The notes: generated by a model not told the origin, from the letters alone. Shown: positions 47,001-56,467, counted from the stretch's first letter. The stretch: DNA of 58,001 nt from JAGWRI01 sp035700805 (GCA_035700805.1 DASSOG010000016.1:1-58001); one strand, 5' to 3'. Translations and numbers: made by a program.

Positions 47001-47600
47001 CGCCTGGATGGGCACGCGACGCCCGAGTTCGGCAAAGAGCCGTTCGAAGCCCGTGATGGCCGCCTTGACCTCCAGGATGTCCTGCGCCGTCTCGATGAGC
47101 AGCAGGTCCACGCCGCCTTCCACGAGGGCGGCGGCCTGGGCGTAGTAGGTGTCCGCCAGTTGTGCGAAGGTGATGTTGGAGAGCGTGGGGTCGCTGCTGG
47201 ACGGGAGCATGCCGGACGGTCCCACGGATCCCGCGACGAACCGGGGGTGCTGGGGCGTGGCGTGGGCGTCGGCGGCGGCGCGCGCCAGCCGGGCGGCGGC
47301 GCGGTTCAGCTCGGCGGCCTGTTCGTCGTCCAGCCCCCACTCGCGCAGGCGATGCGGGGTGGACTGGAAGGTGCACGTTTCCACGACGTCGCACCCGACG
47401 GCCAGGAAGGCCTCGTGGATTTCGCGGATGACGTCCGGGCGGGAGAGCACGAGGTGGTCGTTGCACCCGTCCAGGCGTTTGCCGCCGAAGTCTTCCGCCG
47501 AGAGGTGATACCGCTGAATATTGGTACCCATCGCGCCGTCAAAGACCAGGACGCGGTCGTGGAGCGCGCTGAGGTAGGGATGGTCAGGCAGGTGGGACAT
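44085..47600 (-). CDS. metH: cobalamin-dependent methionine synthase
   Basis: The 1171-residue product has the full MetH order. The homocysteine domain is first (VLVFDGAMGTNIQRY; zinc ligands Cys235, Cys302 and Cys303). The pterin domain follows (LLIGERVNAQGSRKVKRLL; SLGVSNVSFGLSPAARAVLN), then the cobalamin domain with His746 in DVHDIGKSLV as axial ligand. The C-terminal activation domain reads PVQASGNTILVYDP and GYGACPDLDDHQ. It methylates homocysteine using 5-methyl-THF. The next gene, overlapping by 4 bp, makes that donor. A SAM-II-type riboswitch and a terminator precede ATG 47600. Confidence 0.97.
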   Translation of the reverse strand: MSHLPDHPYLSALHDRVLVFDGAMGTNIQRYHLSAEDFGGKRLDGCNDHLVLSRPDVIREIHEAFLAVGCDVVETCTFQSTPHRLREWGLDDEQAAELNRAAARLARAAADAHATPQHPRFVAGSVGPSGMLPSSSDPTLSNITFAQLADTYYAQAAALVEGGVDLLLIETAQDILEVKAAITGFERLFAELGRRVPIQAQVTLDVSGRMLLGTEVASALTTLEAMGVDVIGLNCSTGPEHMREPIRYLTAHASLPVSCIPNAGLPINTGTGDAVYPLEPEPMARMLAEFVAEFGVRVVGGCCGTTPEHLAALVRRVRALPRASSPWESRPAALAPSVSSAMRATTLQQQPPPLLIGERVNAQGSRKVKRLLLADDYEGIVEVARDQQAAGAHVLDVCVAVTERADEADQMARLVKLLSMSVELPLMIDSTEPAVVEAALEHIPGRAIINSINMENGRKRIDAVVPIARRHGAALVALTIDEQGMAKTRERKLEIARKIYDMVVGEYGMTAGDLIYDDLTFTLATGDPEWIDSARETIEGIRLIKRELPGVFTSLGVSNVSFGLSPAARAVLNSVFLHHCVEAGLDMAIVNPAHITPYAEISEAERALADDLVFNRRADALQRFIDHFSGRVEDAQAQAAEDPTAGMTPDARAHWMIVHRKKDGIEAVLDAAGVRENPVRVLNDVLLPAMKEVGDKFGAGELILPFVLQSAEVMKKAVKHLEQFLEKAEGYTKGRVVIATVYGDVHDIGKSLVNTILSNNGYTVYDLGKQVPVNTIIEKAQEVNADAIGLSALLVSTSKQMPACVQELDRRGMKIPVLIGGAAINRRFGRRALFVEGERAYESGVFYCKDAFEGLETMDVLQDPARRGDATAKLLEDARHDAFLHTNTGKDIRAGTDSQQRSAVSTDHPIPTAPFFGTRTLPDIPMDEVFDLLDLDELYRLQWGGRGSGEQFDKMVREVFEPTRARLQELARRDHLLHPRAVYGYFPVQASGNTILVYDPAAYAADGATREIARFTFPRQDGRERLCLADYFRPVESGDVDVMALQVVTVGDAATREFDRLQAAGEYTEAYYLHGLSVEAAEATAEWMHRRVRRELGIPGGRGKRYSWGYGACPDLDDHQVVLRLLPAERDLGMSHTSAYQLIPEQSTAAIIMHHPDARYYAVRTSAGPTA

Positions 47601-47634
47601 GGTGCGTGTCAGTGGGCGGAACGCCCGGCAAACG

Positions 47635-47663
47635 AAAAGGCCCGGGGCAGGGGGCGCCGGGCC
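47635..47663 (-). terminator. intrinsic terminator in the metH leader (riboswitch expression platform)
   Basis: On the minus strand GGCCCGG (47657-47663) pairs with CCGGGCC (47639-47645), followed by TTTT (47635-47638) and only 34 bases before the metH ATG. No gene lies upstream on this strand, so the terminator belongs to the metH leader. It starts five bases after the SAM-II aptamer, a position suited to transcriptional control. Confidence 0.75.
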
Positions 47664-47667
47664 AGGC

Positions 47668-47716
47668 GCTTTAGCGTTTGTTTAACGTGGCCGCAATTTG
47701 CCGAAAATCGCCACGA
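47668..47716 (-). ncRNA. SAM-II riboswitch aptamer controlling metH
   Basis: The minus-strand leader contains a six-pair P1 (CGTGGC at 47715-47710 with GCCACG). Its loop begins GATTTT and ends TTGC, and a 3' tail reads TTAAACAAACGCTAAAGC. The order GAUUU...UUGC...GCCACGUUAAAC...GCUAAA matches what I recall of the SAM-II (metA motif, RF00521) H-type pseudoknot, in which the loop pairs with the 3' GCUAAA region. Here GCG of the loop can pair with CGC of the tail. It should sense S-adenosylmethionine and turn down the metH operon. A terminator follows at once. The match is by eye from remembered consensus. Confidence 0.82.
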
Positions 47717-47820
47717 TCAATTGTGGATTCAAAGTTAATCGATGCCCGTGGGGGTCGCCAATCCAAGGCTCGTCGCGCCTGGCGGTCCGGGGCTGGGGTT
47801 GGCCGGACCGGGATGAAGCC

Positions 47821-49545
<1,725 letters not shown>

Positions 49546-49551
49546 CAGGCC

Positions 49552-50136
49552 TCAGGGAATGTGCAGCAGCCCCTGCACGATCCAGAGCAGGAAGTACGCC
49601 ACCAGGGGCGTGATATCCACCATGCCCAGCGTGGGTACGAACCGGCGGAGCGGGCGGAGCATCCATTCCGTGAGTGGGAAGCTCCAGCGGATCCAGCGTG
49701 AGGAGCGCCAGCCGGGAAGCCACGAGGCGACCACGCGGACAATCAGCGCCAGGCGCAGCAGCCCGAACGCCCATGACGCGAGCAGTCTCACGAAGCCGAG
49801 CGGGCGCCCCATGGCCTGCTGGATCTCAAACGCGACTCCGATGCCGCCCTGCACCAGGGAGAGGAGCAGGGCGCCGGCCACCGCGACGGCCACGAGGCCC
49901 CACCAGGGGGCCGAGGCCGGGTGTCCGCCGGCGCGGACGATCACCCGTTCCACCGGGCGGAGCATTGGATCAATCCAGCGGCGACTGAACCGGGCCCCGG
50001 CGCTGAACGGCGCCAGGCGGCGTGTGCGGACGGCCCATGCGAGCGCCGCGGCCAGCGCGGCCACGATCCCGATACCCAGCAGCACGCCCCGGAGTATTGC
50101 CATGGCCATGGCCAGGGTGATCATCGAATCCGTCAT
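49552..50136 (-). CDS. YggT-family membrane protein
   Basis: The chosen start is ATG 50136 with GGAG nine bases upstream. The 194-residue protein has about four membrane helices. Two copies of the YggT-like pattern can be seen: the second is typical (RVVASWLPGWRSSRWIRWSF, PLRRFVPTLGMVDITPLVAY), the first less so (FSRRWIDPMLRPVERVIVRA). YggT proteins have an unsettled role in osmotic or envelope integrity. It starts 69 bp from the divergent EVE-domain gene. Confidence 0.88.
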   Translation of the reverse strand: MTDSMITLAMAMAILRGVLLGIGIVAALAAALAWAVRTRRLAPFSAGARFSRRWIDPMLRPVERVIVRAGGHPASAPWWGLVAVAVAGALLLSLVQGGIGVAFEIQQAMGRPLGFVRLLASWAFGLLRLALIVRVVASWLPGWRSSRWIRWSFPLTEWMLRPLRRFVPTLGMVDITPLVAYFLLWIVQGLLHIP

Positions 50137-50205
50137 GGGCGTAAGCTCCATGGCACGGGCGCTGCATTCAAGGGCGTCCGGCGCCGCGCCTGTTAAATTG
50201 CCCGC

Positions 50206-50688
50206 GTGAGCGAGCACAACTACTGGCTGGTGAAGAGTGAACCGGCTGCCTTTTCATTCGACGACCTGGTGGCCAGCCCCGGGCGCACCACCTGCTGGGA
50301 CGGGGTGCGCAACTATCAGGCCCGGAACTTCATGCGTGACGGGATGAAGCAGGGCGACCTGGTGCTGTTTTACCACAGCAGTACCGAGCCCATGGCGGTG
50401 GTGGGTGTGGCCCGCGTGGTGCGTGAGGCGTATCCGGATCACACCCAATTCGAGGTCGGGAACCCGCACTTCGACGCCCGGTCGAAACCGGGGGCGCCCA
50501 CCTGGGTCATGGTGGACCTCCAGGCCGTGGAGCGGTTCGGCCAGGCGGTGACGCTGGCCGAGCTGAGGAAGACGCGGGGGCTGGACAAGATGGCGCTGCT
50601 GCAGCGGGGGAGCCGGCTGTCGGTCCAGCCGGTGTCGGCGAAGGAATTCGAAATCGTCCGCGGGTTGGGCGCACCCGTGCGCCTCTGA
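50206..50688 (+). CDS. EVE-domain protein
   Basis: The 160-residue protein is a single EVE (PUA-like) domain: NYWLVKSEPAAFSFDDL, WDGVRNYQARNFMRDGMKQG, DLVLFYHSSTEPMAVVGVAR and FDARSKPGAPTWVMVDLQAV are family blocks. EVE domains bind modified bases in nucleic acids. The start is GTG 50206. There is no restriction or toxin neighbour, so this looks like the widespread housekeeping type (thymocyte nuclear protein 1-like). Confidence 0.93.
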   Translation: MSEHNYWLVKSEPAAFSFDDLVASPGRTTCWDGVRNYQARNFMRDGMKQGDLVLFYHSSTEPMAVVGVARVVREAYPDHTQFEVGNPHFDARSKPGAPTWVMVDLQAVERFGQAVTLAELRKTRGLDKMALLQRGSRLSVQPVSAKEFEIVRGLGAPVRL

Positions 50689-50783
50689 GCGTGGGCCCCG
50701 CGCCCGGGCATGCGCCCTTGTAAATTATGAGCGTTAAGCCGGTCGGGCTGGACCGGCTCGAAATCACTTCCGGAGAACGTAGC

Positions 50784-52115
50784 ATGGCCAAGACCAAGGA
50801 GCCCGGCGCCAGGACGGCAGCCGGCTCACTCGAAATCCGAGACACACGCACGGGGTCCAGCTATTCCGTGCCGATCATCACCGACGGGGTGGTGGGCGAC
50901 ACCGCCATCGAGGCCATGGACCTGCGCCAGGTGAAGACCGCGCCGGGCGAGTTCGGCATGATGAGCTACGACCCCGCGTTCAAGAACACGGCGTCGTGCA
51001 AGAGCGCGATCACGTTCATCGATGGCGAGAAGGGGATCCTGCGCTACCGCGGCTATCCCATTGAGCAACTGGCGGAGAACGCCACCTTCCTGGAAGTGGC
51101 GTGGCTGCTGCGCCATGGCGAGCTGCCCAGCAAGGACGAGTACACGACGTGGGTGCACGACATCACGTACCACACGTACGTGCACGAGAACATCAAGAAC
51201 TTCCTGCAGGGGTTCCGCTACGACGCGCACCCGATGTCCATGCTCTGCAGCACGGTGGCCGCGCTGTCGTCGTTCTACCCCGAGGCCAAGAACATCTTTG
51301 ACGCCGAGCAGCGCAACATCTCCATCATCCGGCTGCTGGCCAAGGTGCCGACGCTGGCGGCGTTCGCGTACCGCCACGTGAAGGGCCTGCCCATCATCTA
51401 CCCGGACAACGACCTTGGCTATGTCGAGAACTTCCTCTCGATGGTGGCCCGGATGTCGGAGCCAAAGTACGTGGCCAACCCGGTGTTCAAGAAGGCGCTG
51501 GAGGTGCTGTTTATCCTCCACGCCGACCACGAGCAGAACTGTTCCGCGAATGCGGTGCGCGCCGTGGGTTCCTCGCACGTGGACCCGTTCTCGGCGGTGG
51601 CCGCGGGCATTGCCGCGCTGTTCGGCCCGCTGCACGGCGGCGCCAACGAGCAGGTGCTGCGGATGATCAAGGAGATCGGCCACAAGAAGAACGTGCCCGC
51701 CTTCATCGAGGCGGTGAAGAACGGCAGTGGCCGGCTCATGGGCTTTGGGCACCGCGTGTACAAGAACTATGATCCGCGCGCCAAGATCGTGAAGAAGCTG
51801 GCGTACGAGGTGTTCGAGCAGGTGGGGATGGACCACGACCTGGAGATCGCGCTGGAGGTGGAGCGCATCGCCCTCGAGGACGACTACTTCGTGTCGCGCA
51901 AGCTCTACCCGAACGTGGACTTCTATACGGGGCTCATCTACCGGTCCATGGCGTTCCCCATGGAGTTCTTCACCGTGCTGTTCGCGGTGGCGCGCACGGC
52001 TGGCTGGCTGGCGCAGTGGGAAGAGATGCTGAACGACAAGGAGCAGAAGATCGCGCGGCCGCGGCAGATCTACATCGGGTACGGCGAGCGGCCCTACAAG
52101 AGCCGCATCGGGTAA
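50784..52115 (+). CDS. gltA: citrate synthase
   Basis: The 443-residue product begins at ATG 50784, preceded by CGGAGAACGTAGC; the earlier ATG at 50727 lacks such a site. Catalytic residues are seen in LHADHEQNCSANAVR (His), MGFGHRVYKNYDPRA (His) and LYPNVDFYTGLIYRSM (Asp). SMLCSTVAALSSFYP and GPLHGGANEQVLRM are further blocks. It condenses acetyl-CoA and oxaloacetate to start the TCA cycle. The gene is monocistronic as far as can be seen. Confidence 0.96.
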   Translation: MAKTKEPGARTAAGSLEIRDTRTGSSYSVPIITDGVVGDTAIEAMDLRQVKTAPGEFGMMSYDPAFKNTASCKSAITFIDGEKGILRYRGYPIEQLAENATFLEVAWLLRHGELPSKDEYTTWVHDITYHTYVHENIKNFLQGFRYDAHPMSMLCSTVAALSSFYPEAKNIFDAEQRNISIIRLLAKVPTLAAFAYRHVKGLPIIYPDNDLGYVENFLSMVARMSEPKYVANPVFKKALEVLFILHADHEQNCSANAVRAVGSSHVDPFSAVAAGIAALFGPLHGGANEQVLRMIKEIGHKKNVPAFIEAVKNGSGRLMGFGHRVYKNYDPRAKIVKKLAYEVFEQVGMDHDLEIALEVERIALEDDYFVSRKLYPNVDFYTGLIYRSMAFPMEFFTVLFAVARTAGWLAQWEEMLNDKEQKIARPRQIYIGYGERPYKSRIG

Positions 52116-52149
52116 CCGGGCGGCGCCGGCCGGGACTCCGGCGCGCGGG

Positions 52150-52620
52150 TCACTCCCACGCGCCGAGCAGGCGGCGCGTGAGGACGATCTGGCCCACGTG
52201 GTAGGCCGTGTGGTCAAAGGTCAATATGACTTCGCGGATGTGCGTCTGCCCCGTGCCCCAGGGGACCTTGGCAAAGAGGTCGAAGGTCGGGTCGAGGACC
52301 AGCCGCTTGAACTCCTCCACGTCCGCGTGGTACGCATCGAGACTCGCGGTCCATGCCCTGGCTGATGTCGGGGCGGGCCGCGCCGGCCAGTAATCATCGG
52401 GCCACGCGCGTTCCTGGTACTTCGCGTTCACGCAGAAATCGAGGATGTCGCGCTGCGCGATGCGGATGTGCTCCACCTGTTCCCACACGGAGTGCGGGAG
52501 CCCGTCCGGGCGCTGGCCACGCAAGCCATGCGGCAGGTCGGCCACGGCGGCGTCGAAGCCGGCGTGGGCTTCGCGCCAGTCCAGCGTGTGTGCAAGGAAG
52601 GTGCGTAACGAATCGGTCAT
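52150..52620 (-). CDS. DinB-family protein
   Basis: The 156-residue protein is a four-helix bundle with three histidines placed as metal ligands: WEQVEHIRIAQRDILDF (one) and FDHTAYHVGQIVLTRRLL (two). This is the DinB/YfiT-like pattern of putative metal-dependent enzymes, often thiol transferases, though the activity of this branch is unknown. Its start overlaps the upstream membrane-protein gene by 4 bp, and it ends a five-gene minus-strand run. Confidence 0.88.
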   Translation of the reverse strand: MTDSLRTFLAHTLDWREAHAGFDAAVADLPHGLRGQRPDGLPHSVWEQVEHIRIAQRDILDFCVNAKYQERAWPDDYWPARPAPTSARAWTASLDAYHADVEEFKRLVLDPTFDLFAKVPWGTGQTHIREVILTFDHTAYHVGQIVLTRRLLGAWE

Positions 52621-53165
52621 GCGTTCCTCCGGCGTCTGCGACGATGGCGATGCTCCCAGAGATACCCCGCCACGAGGCCCAGTGCCGCGCCGACCAGGGC
52701 CCCGGAGGCGATTCCCACCAGCACGGACAGTTCAAAGTCCCAGAGGCCGCGCACGGCCTGGTGGCGGCGCATGCCGGTGAACATCAGGATCCACGAATTC
52801 ACGCCCCACCAGAGCGCGCCGGCCACGCCGCCCAGCACGGCGCCACCGGCCTGGGCCGCCTGGCGTCGCGGTTCGTAGAAGCTGTTCTCCAGCGTGCCGA
52901 ACTCGAGCTGCTCCCTGGTGCGGGGTGCGCTCACACCCCAGCCGGACCGCAGGAGGATGACGGCGGCGAGCGCGGCCACCACCGAGGTCCAGAGGGCGCT
53001 CACGTGACGCGCGACGATCACCGCGTGCCTGGTGTCCTGCGCCCACAGCACGGCCACCAGGAAGGCCAGTGCCAGGTACTGCCCGGCCTGCGCGAAGCCG
53101 AAGCCTGGCTGGCGACGCGCCGTGCCGGCTGAACCACCGCTCGACCTGTCAGGAGGCAGGGTCAT
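52617..53165 (-). CDS. membrane protein of unknown function
   Basis: From ATG 53165 (MTLPPDRSSGG) the product is 182 residues. It has about four hydrophobic helices (YLALAFLVAVLWAQ; ALWTSVVAALAAVILL; a GGAVLGGVAGALWWGVNSWI block; LVGIASGALVGAALGLVAGY) and a very basic end (HRHRRRRRRN). TREQLEFGTLENSFYEPRR forms a cytoplasmic or external loop. The stop overlaps the dinB-like start by 4 bp. I do not recognise the family. Confidence 0.7.
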   Translation of the reverse strand: MTLPPDRSSGGSAGTARRQPGFGFAQAGQYLALAFLVAVLWAQDTRHAVIVARHVSALWTSVVAALAAVILLRSGWGVSAPRTREQLEFGTLENSFYEPRRQAAQAGGAVLGGVAGALWWGVNSWILMFTGMRRHQAVRGLWDFELSVLVGIASGALVGAALGLVAGYLWEHRHRRRRRRNA

Positions 53166-53199
53166 GCCACCCCACACGCGTGGATTGGGACGGGGATTC

Positions 53200-53484
53200 C
53201 TACCGCCGCTTCTTCAACGAATCGTGCCGCATCGAAGCCGTGGCGATCAGGAAGACCGCCGCCACGGTGGTGATCATCATCAACTCATATGGCCAGAGCG
53301 GCTTCTCGTTGTGGTCCATGTACGTCGTGATCCACGAGAAGACGAGGTCGCCCAGCACCGCGATGATCGGCACCAACGCCGCTGTCCGCCAGCCGCCGGT
53401 CCAGCGGCGGCGCGCGACGAGCGCCCCCGCCACCACGGCCGCCGGGAAGATCATGAGGATCGCCCACTGCCACGGGCTGTTCAT
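53200..53484 (-). CDS. small three-helix membrane protein, unknown function
   Basis: The 94-residue product has three hydrophobic segments (WAILMIFPAAVVAGALVA; TAALVPIIAVLGDLVFSWI; YELMMITTVAAVFLIATAS) and a basic C-terminus (RHDSLKKRR). Its ATG overlaps the stop of the DUF1080 gene by 4 bp, showing that it belongs to the same transcript. No known domain was recognised. Confidence 0.72.
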   Translation of the reverse strand: MNSPWQWAILMIFPAAVVAGALVARRRWTGGWRTAALVPIIAVLGDLVFSWITTYMDHNEKPLWPYELMMITTVAAVFLIATASMRHDSLKKRR

Positions 53485-54209
53485 GGCTGGCTCAGTTCGC
53501 GAATGCGGATGTTGCGCAGCGACAGCTCGCCGTTGTGGTCGCCCTGGATCCCGATGTAGCCGATGGCTGCCTTGCCGTAATCAGGCCATGCCTTGAACTT
53601 GCTGGCCTTCACCCGCGCGGCCCAGTCGGCGCTGCCCAGTTCGTACTCCAGCAGCTTGTGTCCGTTGAGCCAGTGCTCCACGTGGTTGCCACGCACGATG
53701 ATGCGCGTGCTGTTCCATTCGCCGGCGGGTTTCACGAAGCCGGCGGGCGACGGGTACACCGCGTAATCGGAGCCTGACGACGTCAGCCGGTTCCGGCCGT
53801 CGGGCGCGTTCGCGTCGTCCAGGAGCTGGTACTCCGGCGCGCTCCAGTAGATGTGGTCGTACTCCTCGGTGCCGCGGTAGAAGATGCCGGCGTTGCCGCC
53901 CTTGCTGATGCGCCAGTCGAGTTCGAGTTCAAAGTCTCCATATTGGCGGCGCGTCACCAGGTCGCCGGTGCTCCGGTCCTTGGTGAGGATGCCGTCGGTC
54001 ACGTGCCACGCCGAGATGTCCTCGTTGCGGTAGCCGCGCCACTGGTCCATGGTCGTGCCGTCGAACAACGACTGCCACGGCGACGCGCTGGCGTCCTCCG
54101 CGGCGATCGCGTTGCTGCCGGCCGCGGACTGGAGCGTACATCCACTGGCCAGGAGCCCCCACATCACGGCCGCCGCGGCAGGCGCGGACCGCCGAATCAA
54201 TTGTCGCAT
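53481..54209 (-). CDS. DUF1080 (3-keto-disaccharide hydrolase-like) lipoprotein
   Basis: The 242-residue product has a lipoprotein signal (PAAAAVMWGLLASGC) and one DUF1080 domain. Marks are WQSLFDGTTMDQWRGY, the GGNAGIFYRGTEEYD core and the closing GYIGIQGDHNGELSLRNIRI. This concanavalin-like fold includes 3-keto-glucoside hydrolases. It follows the Gfo/Idh-type oxidoreductase gene by 23 bp; that pairing is common in sugar 3-oxidation and cleavage pathways, so a joint role outside the cytoplasm is likely. Confidence 0.92.
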   Translation of the reverse strand: MRQLIRRSAPAAAAVMWGLLASGCTLQSAAGSNAIAAEDASASPWQSLFDGTTMDQWRGYRNEDISAWHVTDGILTKDRSTGDLVTRRQYGDFELELDWRISKGGNAGIFYRGTEEYDHIYWSAPEYQLLDDANAPDGRNRLTSSGSDYAVYPSPAGFVKPAGEWNSTRIIVRGNHVEHWLNGHKLLEYELGSADWAARVKASKFKAWPDYGKAAIGYIGIQGDHNGELSLRNIRIRELSQP

Positions 54210-54232
54210 CGTGTCCCCAGGATGGTCGTGCG

Positions 54233-55810
54233 TCAGATGGCCCAGCCGGGCCGGAAGTCACGCTTCAGGTACTGGTCCAGCTCGGGCATGTTCGTGACGT
54301 GCATGTCCTGCGCATCATAGTAGATCTTCCGCCCCTGCCCGGCGCGCACCGCCACCACTCCCAGCAGCATGGTCTCGGTGAGCTGCGAGGCGTACGAGAT
54401 GGGCGAACTCTCCTGGGCCAGCCCCTTGGCGGCCAGGGCCCAGTTCCGCTCGTGGCTCACGGTGATGCGCGGCATGGTCCGGGGCACCGCCATGGCCACA
54501 TCCATCAGCGATGCCGGATAGCACATCGGGTTCTGTCCGTAGGTGTCGTAGTGCAGCACGCCCTTGTCGCCAATGAACAGCCCGCCGCCGTCGCTCTTGA
54601 GTTCCACGTCGTCGGGGAGCGCGTCGGGGCGCGGGGGAAAGAGCCCGCCGTCATACCAGAAGAGCTTGACCGCCGGCCGGTCGCCGACGGCCGGAAAGTG
54701 GTAGTGCACCGTCGTGGACAGGGGGTAGGTCACGCGATCACGGTGGGCGCGCGCCGGCTTCCCATCGTCCCCCAGCTCACCCGGCTTGGGCTGCACCACG
54801 CTCGTCCCCCACGGGGTGGACGTGGCCTCGATGCTGGTGGGTTGCGTGAGCCCAAGTGCCCAGTACGGATGATCGATGAGGTGGGCGCCCATGTCGCCCA
54901 GTGCGCCCACGCCAAAGTCGGTCCACCCACGCCAGTTGAATGGATGGTAGATGGGATGATACGCGATGTCCTCGGCCACGGGGCCCAGGTACATCTGCCA
55001 GTTGAGGTCCGAGGGCGGCGGATAGTCGCCCGCCATCGCGTTGGCCAGCATGAGGTCCACGTCGCCCTGGCCCCAGCTCTTCCCGAACTGGGCCGCCTGC
55101 TGCTCCGTCGCCTTCTGCGGCCGCGGGATGCCCTGTGGCCACCAGCCCCACGGCCGGTTGGTCCAGACGTGCACCTCGCGCACCGTGCCGATCACCCCGG
55201 CCTGGATCCATTCGTTGATGAGCCGGGCGCCGTCGCCGGAATGGCCCTGATTGCCCATCTGCGTCTTGACGCCGGTCTTGGCCGCCGTGGCGCGCAGCAC
55301 GCGCGACTCGTACACCGAATAGGTGAGTGGCTTCTGCACGTACACATGCTTGCCCGCGAGCATGGCCGCGTTGGCCACCACCGCATGGTTGTGATCGGGC
55401 GTGGCCACCACCACTCCTTCGATGTCCTTGCCCTTGTCCAGCATCTGCCGCCAGTCCGTGAACTTGGGCGCGGCATCAAACTGTCGCTTCAGTTCGGCGC
55501 CGTCCGGGCGCACGCTCCCGTCGCGCGCCTTCTGCTTGGACTCCACGTTCCGCGAGGAAAAGGCGAGGTCCACGTCGCACACGGCGACGATGCGCTCGGT
55601 CTTGGAGAGTTCCAGCGCGTTCTGCGATCCCATGCCGCCGAAGCCCACCACCGCCACCTGCAACTGGTCGCTGGGGGCGACGTATCCGGGGCCGCCGAGC
55701 ACCGAGCGGGGGACGATCGTGGGAAAGGAGCTCGGAAGCACGGCGGCGCCGAGCGCCAGCTTGCCGGCGTCAGAAACGAATTCGCGGCGGGTGACCTTCT
55801 TGCGTGGCAT
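54233..55810 (-). CDS. Gfo/Idh/MocA-family oxidoreductase with Tat signal
   Basis: The 525-residue product starts at ATG 55810 after CTGGAGATCCGCA. It has a twin-arginine leader (VTRREFVSDAGKLALGAAVL) and a Rossmann fold (LQVAVVGFGGMGSQNALELS). The family dehydrogenase motif HVYVQKPLTYSV has Gln where Glu is common. DFGVGALGDMGAHLIDHPYW supplies a His region. Exported members often act on sugars with a tightly bound NAD(P). The gene leads a run with the DUF1080, two membrane and DinB genes. Confidence 0.93.
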   Translation of the reverse strand: MPRKKVTRREFVSDAGKLALGAAVLPSSFPTIVPRSVLGGPGYVAPSDQLQVAVVGFGGMGSQNALELSKTERIVAVCDVDLAFSSRNVESKQKARDGSVRPDGAELKRQFDAAPKFTDWRQMLDKGKDIEGVVVATPDHNHAVVANAAMLAGKHVYVQKPLTYSVYESRVLRATAAKTGVKTQMGNQGHSGDGARLINEWIQAGVIGTVREVHVWTNRPWGWWPQGIPRPQKATEQQAAQFGKSWGQGDVDLMLANAMAGDYPPPSDLNWQMYLGPVAEDIAYHPIYHPFNWRGWTDFGVGALGDMGAHLIDHPYWALGLTQPTSIEATSTPWGTSVVQPKPGELGDDGKPARAHRDRVTYPLSTTVHYHFPAVGDRPAVKLFWYDGGLFPPRPDALPDDVELKSDGGGLFIGDKGVLHYDTYGQNPMCYPASLMDVAMAVPRTMPRITVSHERNWALAAKGLAQESSPISYASQLTETMLLGVVAVRAGQGRKIYYDAQDMHVTNMPELDQYLKRDFRPGWAI

Positions 55811-56005
55811 TGCGGATCTCCAGAGCTGTTGGACGGTCCAAGATTGCACCACGTGCCCGGCCGCGGTCAATCGCGTGCCGCTCATCCGGGATTGGGCGCG
55901 AGCGCGGCGGTCGGCGACGGGGCGTCTGTGCTTTCTGGCGCCATTCCGGGCACGGGGGGGCCTTTTGGGGTAGATTGGAGAGTCGCCAATCCAAGAGGAC
56001 CAGTC

Positions 56006-56422
56006 GTGATCCAGGGCTTTGAGTTCGTCGACAACGAGCGCACGTTCACCTGTTCTGCCGAAAAGACCCATGCCATGGACAACGAGGTCTGGTGGTGGTT
56101 TCGGGTCTCCACGGACGATCGCCAGCGCTATGCGCCCTTCCCGGCGGCCTCCAGCGACACGCAGAAGTCGGTGAAAGCCCGGATCGTGGCCTTTTACGAC
56201 GATTTGCTCGTGCGCCGGGCGACGCCGACCATCCCGGCCTGGCGCCGCGGGCCGCAGCAGCCGGCCGCAGCCGCGGCCGCCCCGGCGCCCGTCAAGGCTC
56301 CGGAACCGGCGCCCGCCAAGCCGGCGGCCAGGACATCTGCCCGGAAGTCGGCTGCCAGGAAGCCCGCTGCAAAGAAGACCGCGGCCAAGGCGGGCAAGAA
56401 GCCCAAGGCTCGCAGCAAGTAG
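56006..56422 (+). CDS. small protein with Lys/Ala-rich histone-H1-like tail
   Basis: GTG 56006 follows AAGAGGACCAGTC, a good ribosome-binding site. The 138-residue product has a compact N-terminal domain (FTCSAEKTHAMDNEVWWWFR, SVKARIVAFYDDLLVRRA), then a Pro/Ala linker and a tail of Lys-Ala-Ala repeats (ARKSAARKPAAKKTAAKAG). Such tails bind DNA non-specifically in bacterial H1-like proteins. ATG 56074 (MDNEVWWW) is a possible shorter start. The domain itself was not recognised. Confidence 0.75.
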   Translation: MIQGFEFVDNERTFTCSAEKTHAMDNEVWWWFRVSTDDRQRYAPFPAASSDTQKSVKARIVAFYDDLLVRRATPTIPAWRRGPQQPAAAAAAPAPVKAPEPAPAKPAARTSARKSAARKPAAKKTAAKAGKKPKARSK

Positions 56423-56467
56423 GCCGACGCACCAGCGGCAGGACGCCGGCGGCCACCCTCCGCGGGG

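Noticed and set aside
47601..47720. SAH or cobalamin riboswitch before metH
   Set aside because: The leader is too short for a cobalamin riboswitch and lacks the GAGGAGCGCUGC-like core of the SAH type; the SAM-II pattern fits much better.
44136..47738. 1200-codon plus-strand open frame
   Set aside because: It is antisense to metH through its whole length, rich in His, Ala and Gly from complementary GC-rich codons, and shows no domain; metH is certain.
47698..47820. Longer start for the histidine kinase
   Set aside because: The extra 41 codons overlap the SAM-II aptamer on the opposite strand and precede the natural start MTTTHKQ.
50206..50688. EVE protein as part of a defence island
   Set aside because: Its neighbours are YggT and citrate synthase; no restriction, toxin or phage genes are near, so a housekeeping type is more likely.
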